Assembly (NCBI GenBank): GCA_964276095.1
Contig: CAXYDR010000001.1
Location: 930,001-994,000 of the forward strand
Length of the DNA stretch: 64,000 nucleotides
Source of the DNA: GCA-2733415 sp964276095
GTDB taxonomy: Bacteria > Bacteroidota > Bacteroidia > Flavobacteriales > Flavobacteriaceae
Direction: 5' to 3'
Shown here: positions 45,001 through 56,856 of the stretch, in pieces
Position numbering within the stretch: position 1 is the first letter of the stretch
Layout of the letters: every line of letters starts with the position of its first letter
The notes under the pieces: generated by a model
Told to the model about the DNA's origin: nothing
Database searches by the model: none
The model's input: only the letters and a program-made list of their open reading frames with translations
Translations under genes and position numbers: made by a program

Positions 45001-46828
45001 AAGCAGTTGCTTCTAATAATGGTTCACTACTTGAACAATTAAATAAATTATCAGAATCTAAAAGTAGGTCAAACTCAAAACATCCTCCATAAGCATTTAT
45101 TGCATTGGAAAAAACATAAGGATCTGTAACTTTTAAATTTAATATCAATTTATCATCAACAACTATAGTAGTTGGAATTACTGATAATTCTATACCGTTT
45201 TCAGTAGTAAAAGTAGGCGCGAAGTTTAAATCAAACCCTGTACCACAAGGAAGTACAATATTTGCTTCTAATAACATAGTGTCATCATAAATTTGATTTT
45301 CATACCCTCCACCATTTCTATTAAAACAAAATTGAACATGATTTGACTCCTCCAAATCAAAATCTGTATCAAGCTCTAAATTAGTAGAAATACTAGATTC
45401 TTTTAATTGGAATGCAGAATACAAATTATTATCTGTAGAATAAATTGTTTCACATTCTGAACTTAAACTATAAAATTCACTTTGAAAATATGTTCCATGA
45501 AAACCATTATCACAATTATTTAATGAAAAATATTCAGGCAGAAAATTTAGACTAACATCACATTTAACATTAATTGATGCTCCAGGAGCCAAATCATCAA
45601 TTTCACCATCATTATCCTCATCTGTTAATCCACAAGCTACATTTCCATATAAATGTACCATATCACCATTACCCGGAGCATAAATTGATGTTTCAACGGA
45701 AACGTTATTAATTCTAATATTTGAAATTTCACCTCCATAATTAGTGTTTAATAATAAATGAACATTATAAGCTGCGCCAGAAGCATCTATAGAATTGCTT
45801 ATGGTGTACTCTACTAAAGAAGTATCTCCACATAAGTTAAGTCCATCATCAGAATTAAAAGTGTAAGCTAAAATTGGTTCTTCTGAACGAAATTGAAAAT
45901 CACCAATAATTTTAGAAATAACACAATCATCAACATCAACATTATTTATTATTGATTCATATTCAACATGCTGAGTTTCAAACGGAAAACAGGTTTTTGC
46001 TCTAAAATTAAATTTAACATTAATCAACATATTAGCATTAAAATCGGAAATACCCATGTCAATATCAGGGGCATTAAATATTATATTTGAAATATTTGGG
46101 GTATCTATTGAATTATAAATTGTTAAACCTGAAATATTATAACTTGTTTCGCCGATAGTTAATTCAGAAACATCTATAAATTCTAATTCTTCCGTTGTAT
46201 TTACATTTATTTGAAATGTTGAAAATTCAATTGAATTTCCAGGTATGTTAATATTAAGTTCTTGGCTCAAAATTTCACTTGTATTAACAAACTCAAGTGT
46301 TTGATTATCAACACCTAAGGTTTCTATTGGTAATTCAAGGGAGATGTTTCTAAATGATAAATTATAGTTATCCATATTATCTAGGATAATTTGAGATTGC
46401 TCAACTCCTTCAACATGATATGAATATTTAATTACATTTTCAATATCAACTAAACTATCTTCAATAAATAAATAACTATTGCATTTGGCTATGGCCTGAA
46501 ATTCAAAGTTTAAAGATTCTCCAACAGCTATTGCATTTATTACATTAAAAATTGGATTATTATAATCTATTACAGTATTATCAGTTAAACTATTTGACAC
46601 TGTATTTTCTATATAACTAATTCCTATAGGTAAATTAACCTCAAAATTTGAATGTGCGTCAATTACATTATCAGTATTATTATGTATCGTTATACCATAC
46701 GTTTCTTGAGAACCACAGATCTCTACACTTAAAGGATTTGTATAAGTGATGTCTATATTTTGAGAATAACCGAAAGAAAATATTGTGCAAATTAAAGTTA
46801 TTGACAGGTTTTTGTATAAATTTTTCAT
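42053..46828 (-). CDS. giant secreted surface protein with PKD domain and T9SS sorting domain
   Basis: A 1591-residue protein that starts with signal peptide MKNLYKNLSITLICTIFSFG (ATG at 46828; a start 21 bases upstream is possible but spoils the signal). The body is a chain of immunoglobulin-like/DUF11-like modules of about 130-150 residues (for example VEICGSQETYGITIHNNTDN). A PKD domain lies near the end (YLWDFGDGNTSTEFEPTHTY, about residue 1460). The last 80 residues are a type A T9SS domain (LFPNPSDGRFNLSF, then VFDVLGKVIYQ, ending ITKRVIIE). It is thus secreted across the outer membrane and probably anchored. Adhesin or gliding-related roles are inference. Confidence 0.9.
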   Translation of the reverse strand: MKNLYKNLSITLICTIFSFGYSQNIDITYTNPLSVEICGSQETYGITIHNNTDNVIDAHSNFEVNLPIGISYIENTVSNSLTDNTVIDYNNPIFNVINAIAVGESLNFEFQAIAKCNSYLFIEDSLVDIENVIKYSYHVEGVEQSQIILDNMDNYNLSFRNISLELPIETLGVDNQTLEFVNTSEILSQELNINIPGNSIEFSTFQINVNTTEELEFIDVSELTIGETSYNISGLTIYNSIDTPNISNIIFNAPDIDMGISDFNANMLINVKFNFRAKTCFPFETQHVEYESIINNVDVDDCVISKIIGDFQFRSEEPILAYTFNSDDGLNLCGDTSLVEYTISNSIDASGAAYNVHLLLNTNYGGEISNIRINNVSVETSIYAPGNGDMVHLYGNVACGLTDEDNDGEIDDLAPGASINVKCDVSLNFLPEYFSLNNCDNGFHGTYFQSEFYSLSSECETIYSTDNNLYSAFQLKESSISTNLELDTDFDLEESNHVQFCFNRNGGGYENQIYDDTMLLEANIVLPCGTGFDLNFAPTFTTENGIELSVIPTTIVVDDKLILNLKVTDPYVFSNAINAYGGCFEFDLLLDSDNLFNCSSSEPLLEATAYGAFSECPDQKINLGCDEKEVYLHYFPLIPSCPNAYPIVTSSFNAIRTSYGTYSDGSQITIEGVESGEFENLNTKGAYASDTIRTEIVSKAVCDLGSDEIFYGYIWYSHPENTPIFTMTQAEYSIGSSDPIVTSDFVYREDLSSSIKTVYEIAISGQQVNKYDIVKITGSFLVNKTINNNTDFPDVYSIEEFRGGINITPNLPESPYHYGAYFEVYGLDYFGGLGGSPATCSTFGDFYISFHVKGGFQDDFPNEFRNVIQIIGPLEVIIPAAVNGNIVLASARYEVSGIYSSPNLSINSVDDNPGVFRIYDSEYGELDEFRPFDKTSTIMYCSVRIRLALNDCSLPEGQTIDVVGSYLEQGYADESLTEIIEANYPTKIVSNGSDFNTGDLKLDIVNPYFQTIGPITSYKIDIDNISSQQAIYPWIKFTYPDELITVTNSLIDGYDIVDAIYGTNTLLLKLQPIAANSEMEGFIDVTLNNCDFNEQNIDIEIETGISCGPISDDILNNDGVICPLDTNKKVELEIIKSNLRMDVIPLFDNNSLLQFCDSFQYIVQIFNNEKASITSPTFKIDVPDGFEMSVQYRYPVSEAIDPANSVCSLTGFSSPIDIVSGQLWNLEDTNSVLPGYIANQFDDLNNYYQLLVTLRPTCDYDGVSSINFNVNGITNCTETKEINFQSTPKFLELEPLNNYSHQLSIDVQQNVELNNFSAIVHYQSDADISEITGVVTISLPDGIYSTDNLNFIIPSTGDTYFMFNFTTDDEYCGRANFLIDTLIEKDTSCSPNISCAIRFGVQDTLINNICVRECDIDAKFELQKISDCTYKFINYSFANNWDDVQYLWDFGDGNTSTEFEPTHTYIINGNNNVSLTVTALNAIEESCESKFGPVNILANKCSQDGSCIDISDTTVLDLFPNPSDGRFNLSFNDCIKFCEVSVFDVLGKVIYQNIVTNDNQLFIDISKCAKGAYLVRASSDSMSITKRVIIE

Positions 46829-47231
46829 ACGCAAATAATATATAGTCATTAGTAATCTATATACTTATATGTTCTAATAAACTAACAAATGTTACCCATA
46901 TATTTGTAATATATTTAATATATTATTATTAATACCTTAACAATAAATACTTTATACTACTAATTACCTTACACTATCAAGTAATTATTAAGAAATATAC
47001 ATCCTGATATTAATTGCTTTTTTGGTCAAAAACAAACTTTTTAACAAGCTTTTGTTTATTACTTAACTATCCTAAAAGAAACTCTCTTTTAAGTTTCGTT
47101 AAGGTTTATTAATTATTCGATTACCTTATCATGATAAGCGATTATTTTGAACTCTAGGGAAAACAATTAATTATTTTTAGAACTAATTCATTTAGAGTTT
47201 TAAAACTAAAGAAGCATAAATTCATTTTTGA
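46829..47231. other. 403-base spacer upstream of the giant surface protein
   Basis: Very AT-rich. Contains the promoter region of the surface-protein gene and a perfect 14-base palindrome CTTATCATGATAAG at 47125-47138. No open frame recognised. Confidence 0.5.
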
Positions 47232-47357
47232 CAAGTAGGGATAGAATGGGCAGTACAACAAAGTAAAGAGTTAATCAGTGCTGGAGTTCCCGTTGTGCAT
47301 TATTATTCTATGGGGAAATCTAGTAATATAGAAGCTATTGCTAGGGAAGTATTCTAG
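47232..47357 (+). pseudogene. metF: 3' remnant of metF (methylenetetrahydrofolate reductase)
   Basis: An open frame of 41 codons with no start (stop TGA at 47229-47231 just before) and a proper stop TAG at 47355-47357. The translation starts GIEWAVQQSKELISAGVPVV and ends GKSSNIEAIAREVF, which matches the C-terminal end of MetF (the GIEW, GVP, HYY-SMGKS pattern) without a break. The rest of the gene (about 280 residues) is absent; upstream DNA shows no MetF-like frame. It is followed by an intact terminator. It is probably a copy carried along with the rRNA operon flank. Confidence 0.75.
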
Positions 47358-47373
47358 AAATAAATAATTACAT

Positions 47374-47412
47374 AAAAGAAAAGGAATACATTATTGTATT
47401 CCTTTTCTTATT
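47374..47412 (+). terminator. terminator after the metF remnant
   Basis: Perfect 15-base stem AAGAAAAGGAATACA / TGTATTCCTTTTCTT with a TTAT loop, 18 bases after the remnant's stop codon. Confidence 0.9.
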
Positions 47413-47478
47413 TATACCATATACTCGTTATACATGCAACCAATTTTATAATCAATCATACATTCCTTGAGTTTATTG

Positions 47479-47516
47479 CAAAAAAAATCCCCAACATCAT
47501 AAGATATTGAGGATTT
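47479..47516 (-). terminator. terminator of the rRNA operon
   Basis: On the minus strand, stem AAATCCTCAA / TTGGGGATTT (one G:U pair) followed by a T-run, directly after 5S. Confidence 0.85.
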
Positions 47517-47520
47517 AAAG

Positions 47521-47629
47521 AAGGCGGCGACCTACTCTCCCACATAACTGCAGTACCATCGGCGCTAATGGGCTTAACTTCTCTGTTCGGAAAGGTAAGA
47601 GGTGAGCCCCATTGCTATAACCACCTTAA
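47521..47629 (-). rRNA. rrf: 5S ribosomal RNA
   Basis: About 109 bases with the usual 5S marks on the minus strand: start GGTGGTTATAGCAATGGGG and end GTAGGTCGCCGCC. It closes the operon after 23S. Ends are set by pairing of the terminal stem and may be off by a few bases. Confidence 0.95.
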
Positions 47630-47737
47630 GTTTTAAGTGCTTGTACTTGCGCACAACACTGTCACTTAAAATAAGTAACTAATAACTTAACATATTGAGA
47701 TATAAAAAACAACTTGTAAAAAAAATAAGAAAAGAGC

Positions 47738-50567
<2,830 letters not shown>

Positions 50568-50750
50568 ACTTTTTGTTACTCTATATTCTTAAATTTGTTT
50601 GATAATTAGCATCCTAGTGCTAACTATCGCTCGTGTTTTTTAATCTCAATATGTCAATGAACGTTTTTCTTGTTATAACAGCTTATGCATTACTTTCGGA
50701 TACTAATAAGTTACTATTATCACGTAGTCGTACTACAAAAACCTGAAGAA

Positions 50751-50827
50751 TGGTGGAGAATAACGGAGTCGAACCGTTGACCTCCTGCGTGCAAGGCAGG
50801 CGCTCTAGCCAGCTGAGCTAATCCCCC
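50751..50827 (-). tRNA. tRNA-Ala (TGC)
   Basis: 77 bases on the minus strand, starting GGGGGATTAGCTCAGCTGG, anticodon loop CCTTGCACG with anticodon TGC, T-loop GGTTCGACTCC, and an encoded 3' CCA. Located in the 16S-23S spacer. Confidence 0.96.
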
Positions 50828-50913
50828 ATTTACTATTAGCTAGTATTTGAAAGTTAGTAGTTAGACTTCTAACTTATACTCAACTTATAGAATTTCCTTC
50901 TTAAAAAAATTAG

Positions 50914-50987
50914 TAGTCTCAGGCAGACTCGAACTGCCGACCTCTACATTATCAGTGTAGCGCTCTAACCAGCTGAGCTATGAGACT
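50914..50987 (-). tRNA. tRNA-Ile (GAT)
   Basis: 74 bases on the minus strand, starting AGTCTCATAGCTCAGCTGG, anticodon GAT in CACTGATAATG, T-loop AGTTCGAGTCT. The acceptor stem ends TGAGACT plus discriminator A; the CCA is not encoded, unlike the neighbouring tRNA-Ala. Located in the 16S-23S spacer. Confidence 0.95.
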
Positions 50988-51082
50988 CTATTTTCTTTTA
51001 GTTTTTTGTTCTTTTATTTAATTAACAGCTAAAGTAAACACATCTCTGTGTATATTATTCAATCATCGTAGATTCTTTCTCT

Positions 51083-52600
<1,518 letters not shown>

Positions 52601-52869
52601 GTTAAATTTTAAATATTATTCTAAATCTAACAACAATCGAAATTAATTAACTCAAAATGGTTTACTTTAATTATTATTGTATTATTTTCATAATACGCGC
52701 TGTCAATCAATATTTCAATGAACGAAATCTCATTAAGAGATCTTGTAAATGATAACCTAAATTATCGTTTGTTGAGCTGTTAGATTTGAACTAACTTACT
52801 TTCCTATAACTCTATTCTCTTTAAGAACTTCCCTAGCTTTTCAACTCTCGTTGTTTCGCTAAGCGGATG

Positions 52870-52899
52870 CAAACTTACAACCTTATTTCTTACTCACAA
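52870..52899 (-). promoter_or_regulatory. rRNA operon promoter, near copy
   Basis: On the minus strand: TTG (52897-52899), a 19-base spacer, then TAAGTTTG (52870-52877), an exact fit to the Bacteroidota consensus TTG-N19-TAnnTTTG. It lies about 270 bases upstream of 16S. Confidence 0.7.
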
Positions 52900-53017
52900 T
52901 GTTTTTTTAATTCTTTTTTTAAAAGTTTTTAACTCTTAAAAATCAAACTCAATTCACATTTTTTAAAGAACTTTTTACTGCTTCGAATTCGTTAAAAACC
53001 CATCCGTTTTGCGGGTG

Positions 53018-53025
53018 CAAATATA
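53018..53025 (-). promoter_or_regulatory. possible second rRNA operon -7 box
   Basis: TATATTTG on the minus strand about 420 bases before 16S fits TAnnTTTG; no TTG is seen at the right distance. Confidence 0.45.
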
Positions 53026-53430
53026 CTACCTTTCTTATCTAATAACCTAACTTTTTATGAAGGTTTTTTGAAGTGTTTTGCTATGTACTGGTAGCGTGAG
53101 GATTGAAGAACTTTTATTTTATCAAAACAACAACTCTAGACGAACAACTTCTTTTTATCGATTAAATACACTTACTCTATTACTTATACATAGAATTAAA
53201 ACTGAAGAAAAAGCAACTATATATATATATGGTATCCTAACTTAATGAATAACATCTTTGAATTGAACAAACAATCTAAAACATATAGCTATAAAAACAA
53301 ATAACACTATAATCTACTTCTTATAATACTGACAACTATCTAAATTCTAAACATGTAACGTGTGAAAAATGAAATTATCGCACCTTATTATATATACAAC
53401 TCAAAAACTCTGAAAAAATACACGTAAGTA

Positions 53431-53461
53431 TTGTAATAGTAACGCAGAGGTTTTATCTTTG
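53431..53461 (+). promoter_or_regulatory. promoter of the thrS-infC-rpmI-rplT operon
   Basis: TTG (53431-53433), a 20-base spacer, then TATCTTTG (53454-53461), a full Bacteroidota promoter ending 30 bases before the thrS ATG. Confidence 0.75.
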
Positions 53462-53491
53462 TCAATTATTTAATTTTTGAAAACTAAATTT

Positions 53492-55438
53492 ATGATTCAA
53501 ATTACATTACCTGATGGTAGTATTAGAGAATTTGAGAGTGGCATCACTCCAATGGAAGTTGCTAAAAATATTAGCGAAGGATTTGCAAGAAATGTCATTT
53601 CTGCAAAATTCAACACTGAAACCATTGAAACCACTACTCCATTAACAACAAATGGAGATTTAGTTTTATATACATGGAAAGATGACGATGGAAAGCAAGC
53701 CTTTTGGCATTCAACATCTCATATTATGGCACAAGCTGTAAAGGATCTATACCCTAACGCTATTTTAACTATAGGACCTTCTATTGAAAGAGGATTCTAT
53801 TATGACATTGATTTTGGAGAAAAAACTTTATCTGATAAAGATTTTCCAAAAATAGAAGCCAGAATGCTAGAAATAGCTCGTGGTAAGCACGACTACAAAA
53901 TGCGCTCTACGTCTAAAGAAGAAGCTTTAGATTATTACAAATCTATAAACAATACATATAAGGTTGAATTGATCGAAAATCTTGAGGACGGAACAATCAC
54001 TTTTTGCGACCATGATACTTTTACTGATTTATGTAGAGGTGGACACATACCTAACACAGGAATAGTTAAGGCTGTAAAAATATTAAGTCTTGCCGGGGCA
54101 TACTGGAGAGGAGATGAAAACAATAAACAGTTAACTCGCTTATATGGTATCTCATTTCCTAAACAAAAAGAGCTTAAAGAATACTTAGAGCTATTAGAAG
54201 AAGCAAAAAAACGTGACCACAGGAAACTTGGTAAAGAATTAGAATTATTTACTTTTTCTCAAAAAGTAGGTGCAGGTTTACCATTATGGCTACCAAAAGG
54301 TGCTGCTTTGCGTGAACGTTTAGAAAACTTTTTAAAGAAAGCTCAAAAGAAAGCTGGATATGAAATGGTCATGACACCACATATTGGTCAGAAAGAATTA
54401 TATGTTACTTCTGGACATTATGAAAAATATGGGGCTGATAGTTTTCAGCCAATAAAAACTCCAAAAATGGATGAAGAGTTTTTATTAAAACCTATGAATT
54501 GTCCACATCACTGTGAAATATACAATGCAAAGCCTTTTAGCTACAAAGAACTACCAAAGCGTTATGCTGAGTTTGGTACTGTTTACAGGTACGAACAAAG
54601 TGGTGAATTACATGGGTTAACTCGTGTGAGAGGTTTTACTCAAGATGATGCACATATTTTCTGTACTCCTGATCAGCTAGATCAAGAATTCAAAAACGTT
54701 ATTGACTTAGTTCTATATGTATTTGGATCATTAGGATTTGAGAACTTTACAGCACAAGTTTCCGTAAGAGATTTAGAAGCTCCTGAAAAATATATTGGTT
54801 CTACTGAAAACTGGGAAAAAGCTGAAAACGCAATAATTAGTGCTGCCAAGGATAAAGGATTGGATTATGTAATTGAAGCTGGAGAGGCTGCTTTTTATGG
54901 ACCAAAACTTGACTTTATGGTTAAGGATGCGTTAGGTAGAACTTGGCAACTAGGTACTATTCAAGTAGACTACAATTTACCAGAACGTTTTGACTTGAAC
55001 TACAAAGGTTCTGATGACAAACTACATAGACCAATAATGATTCATAGAGCTCCATTTGGAAGTATGGAACGTTTTATCGCAATTTTATTAGAACACACAG
55101 GAGGTAATTTCCCTTTATGGCTGATGCCTGAGCAAGCAATTATACTTTCAATTAGTGAAAAATATGAAATATATGCTCAAAAAGTTTTAAGTTCACTAGA
55201 AAATCACGAAATTCGCGCTTTAGTGGATTACAGAGGTGAAACGATGGGTAAAAAAATTCGTGACGCTGAAATGCAAAAAATCCCATACATGTTGATCATT
55301 GGGGAACAAGAAGCTGAAAATGGCACGATCTCTGTTAGGAAACATGGTGGAGAAGATTTAGGAAGTATTTCAATTGAAGAATTTGCTAAATTGATCGACA
55401 CTGAAGTAAAGAGTACATTAAAAGAGTTTATAGTTTAA
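53492..55438 (+). CDS. thrS: threonyl-tRNA synthetase
   Basis: Charges tRNA-Thr. The 648 residues carry a TGS domain (MIQITLPDGSIREFESG onward, 1-60), the editing SAD domain (about 70-230, with HSTSHIMAQAV), the class II catalytic core (about 245-540) and the anticodon-binding domain (545-648). The zinc ligands are in LKPMNCPHHCEIY and MIHRAPFGSMERF. The start is the ATG at 53492; a TTG 15 bases upstream would add five residues but is inside the leader. First gene of the translation operon thrS-infC-rpmI-rplT, as in many Bacteroidota. Confidence 0.97.
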   Translation: MIQITLPDGSIREFESGITPMEVAKNISEGFARNVISAKFNTETIETTTPLTTNGDLVLYTWKDDDGKQAFWHSTSHIMAQAVKDLYPNAILTIGPSIERGFYYDIDFGEKTLSDKDFPKIEARMLEIARGKHDYKMRSTSKEEALDYYKSINNTYKVELIENLEDGTITFCDHDTFTDLCRGGHIPNTGIVKAVKILSLAGAYWRGDENNKQLTRLYGISFPKQKELKEYLELLEEAKKRDHRKLGKELELFTFSQKVGAGLPLWLPKGAALRERLENFLKKAQKKAGYEMVMTPHIGQKELYVTSGHYEKYGADSFQPIKTPKMDEEFLLKPMNCPHHCEIYNAKPFSYKELPKRYAEFGTVYRYEQSGELHGLTRVRGFTQDDAHIFCTPDQLDQEFKNVIDLVLYVFGSLGFENFTAQVSVRDLEAPEKYIGSTENWEKAENAIISAAKDKGLDYVIEAGEAAFYGPKLDFMVKDALGRTWQLGTIQVDYNLPERFDLNYKGSDDKLHRPIMIHRAPFGSMERFIAILLEHTGGNFPLWLMPEQAIILSISEKYEIYAQKVLSSLENHEIRALVDYRGETMGKKIRDAEMQKIPYMLIIGEQEAENGTISVRKHGGEDLGSISIEEFAKLIDTEVKSTLKEFIV

Positions 55439-55454
55439 TTTAAATTTTTGAGTC

Positions 55455-56009
55455 ATAGCAATACGTAGAAGAAAATCGAGAAGACCTGTTAGGGAAATCA
55501 AGCAAGATCCGCACAGAATTAATGAGCGCATCAGAGTTCCTGAGGTTAGATTAGTTGGTGAAAATGTTGAAGTTGGTGTTTATCCAATAAGAAAAGCATT
55601 AGACCTAGCTAACGAATTAGAATTAGATTTAGTAGAGATTTCTCCTAAAGCTGACCCACCTGTTTGTAAAATAATGGAATATAAAAAATTCCTTTATGAG
55701 CAGAAAAAACGTGAAAAAGTTCTTAAAGCAAAAGCAACCAAGGTTGTGATTAAAGAAATTCGTTTTGGTCCTCAAACTGATGACCATGATTATGAATTTA
55801 AGAAGAAACATGCTATTAAATTCCTTGGAGAAGGAGCTAAATTAAAGGCATATGTATTCTTTAAAGGACGTTCTATCATCTATAAAGATCAAGGGCAAAT
55901 TTTATTATTAAAATTAGCTCAAGAATTGGAAGAGTATGGTAAAGTAGAACAAATGCCTAAACTTGAAGGTAAGCGTATGACAATGTTCTTGTCACCAAAG
56001 AAAAAATAA
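55455..56009 (+). CDS. infC: translation initiation factor IF-3, non-AUG start
   Basis: IF-3 binds the 30S subunit and discriminates against wrong start codons. Homology runs upstream of the first ATG (55674), from RINERIRVPEVRLVGENVEV, so the true N-terminus must be before it. In that frame a stop TGA lies at 55449-55451, and no ATG, GTG or TTG exists between it and 55674. The only plausible start is ATA at 55455 (I-A-I-R-R-R-K-S), giving 184 residues, the usual IF-3 length. Rare start codons in infC are known in Escherichia coli (AUU) as an autoregulatory device because IF-3 represses them. It overlaps no gene and follows thrS by 16 bases. Confidence 0.92.
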   Translation: MAIRRRKSRRPVREIKQDPHRINERIRVPEVRLVGENVEVGVYPIRKALDLANELELDLVEISPKADPPVCKIMEYKKFLYEQKKREKVLKAKATKVVIKEIRFGPQTDDHDYEFKKKHAIKFLGEGAKLKAYVFFKGRSIIYKDQGQILLLKLAQELEEYGKVEQMPKLEGKRMTMFLSPKKK

Positions 56010-56063
56010 CAGTTGCGAAGACTGATTTAATAATAAAGCGAGATAATTAAAACCTTAGGAATT

Positions 56064-56261
56064 ATGCCTAAAATGAAAACCAAATCTAGTGCCAAGAAAC
56101 GATTTAAAGTTACTGGTACCGGGAAATTAAAGAGAAAACACGCCTTTAAAAGTCACATCTTAACAAAGAAGTCTAAAAAGCGTAAGTTAGCTTTAACACA
56201 TGATGCATTAGTGCACAAAAATGATATGAAAAGTATCAAAACTCAATTACGTTTAAAGTAA
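56064..56261 (+). CDS. rpmI: 50S ribosomal protein L35
   Basis: A 65-residue ribosomal protein, starting MPKMKTKSSAKKRFKVTGTG and rich in lysine, the typical L35. It sits 54 bases after infC and before rplT, the usual order. ATG at 56064. Confidence 0.96.
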   Translation: MPKMKTKSSAKKRFKVTGTGKLKRKHAFKSHILTKKSKKRKLALTHDALVHKNDMKSIKTQLRLK

Positions 56262-56396
56262 TTGTTTATAGTTTGTAGTAATACAAACTGGTTAAAATAA
56301 ATTAATAACCCTGGAGTTAGGCCATTACAACTTTTGTAAGTTACCAATGAACAAGTATCGATTTTCGATCGCCTACTACAAAAACAAATTAAAATT

Positions 56397-56741
56397 ATGC
56401 CTAGATCAGTAAACGCTGTTGCTCGTAGAGCCAGAAGAAAAAAAGTATTGAAGCAAGCCAAAGGTTACTTTGGTAGAAGAAAAAACGTTTGGACAGTTGC
56501 TAAAAATGCGGTTGACAAAGCTATGAGTTATGCTTATAGAGACCGTAGAAATAAGAAAAGAACTTTCCGTAGACTTTGGATACAACGTATTAATGCAGGT
56601 GCAAGACAATATGATATGTCTTACTCTGTATTTATGGGAAAAGTAAAAGCTAATAACATCGAATTAAACCGTAAGGTTTTAGCTGATTTAGCAATGAACA
56701 ACCCAGCTGCTTTTAAAGCAATTGTTGACAAAGTAAAATAA
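56397..56741 (+). CDS. rplT: 50S ribosomal protein L20
   Basis: A 114-residue ribosomal protein, starting MPRSVNAVARRARRKKVLKQ with the long basic N-terminal arm and the globular C-terminal part that binds 23S. The spacer from rpmI is 135 bases and contains hairpins (56271-56288 and others), which may bind L20 as in other bacteria; this is inference. It ends in a strong terminator. Confidence 0.97.
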   Translation: MPRSVNAVARRARRKKVLKQAKGYFGRRKNVWTVAKNAVDKAMSYAYRDRRNKKRTFRRLWIQRINAGARQYDMSYSVFMGKVKANNIELNRKVLADLAMNNPAAFKAIVDKVK

Positions 56742-56765
56742 AAAACGTTTAACATATTTATCTCG

Positions 56766-56800
56766 CTTAAAAAGCCATCTATTTTAGATGGCTTTTTTTA
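56766..56800 (+). terminator. terminator after rplT
   Basis: Stem AAAAGCCATCTA / TAGATGGCTTTT with a TTT loop and T-run, 26 bases after rplT. Nearly identical to the terminator at 60119-60152. Confidence 0.93.
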
Positions 56801-56856
56801 TTTTATTAATTAGTCTATTTTTACATTAAACAATATCGTCACGAAAATATATTCAC

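Larger units (their letters stand above)
52601..53430. other. 830-base region between the rRNA operon and thrS
   Basis: Holds the 16S leader and rRNA promoters (minus strand) and then about 330 bases of AT-rich DNA before the thrS promoter, including a short TA repeat at 53218-53230. No open frame is seen. The region is not clearly coding on either strand. Confidence 0.55.

Noticed and set aside
53218..53230. TA-rich dinucleotide run as a phase-variation repeat
   Set aside because: Only about six TA units and not in a promoter spacer or coding frame.
53477..53491. TTG start five codons before the thrS ATG
   Set aside because: The ATG at 53492 begins the TGS domain directly, and the extra residues are in the leader.
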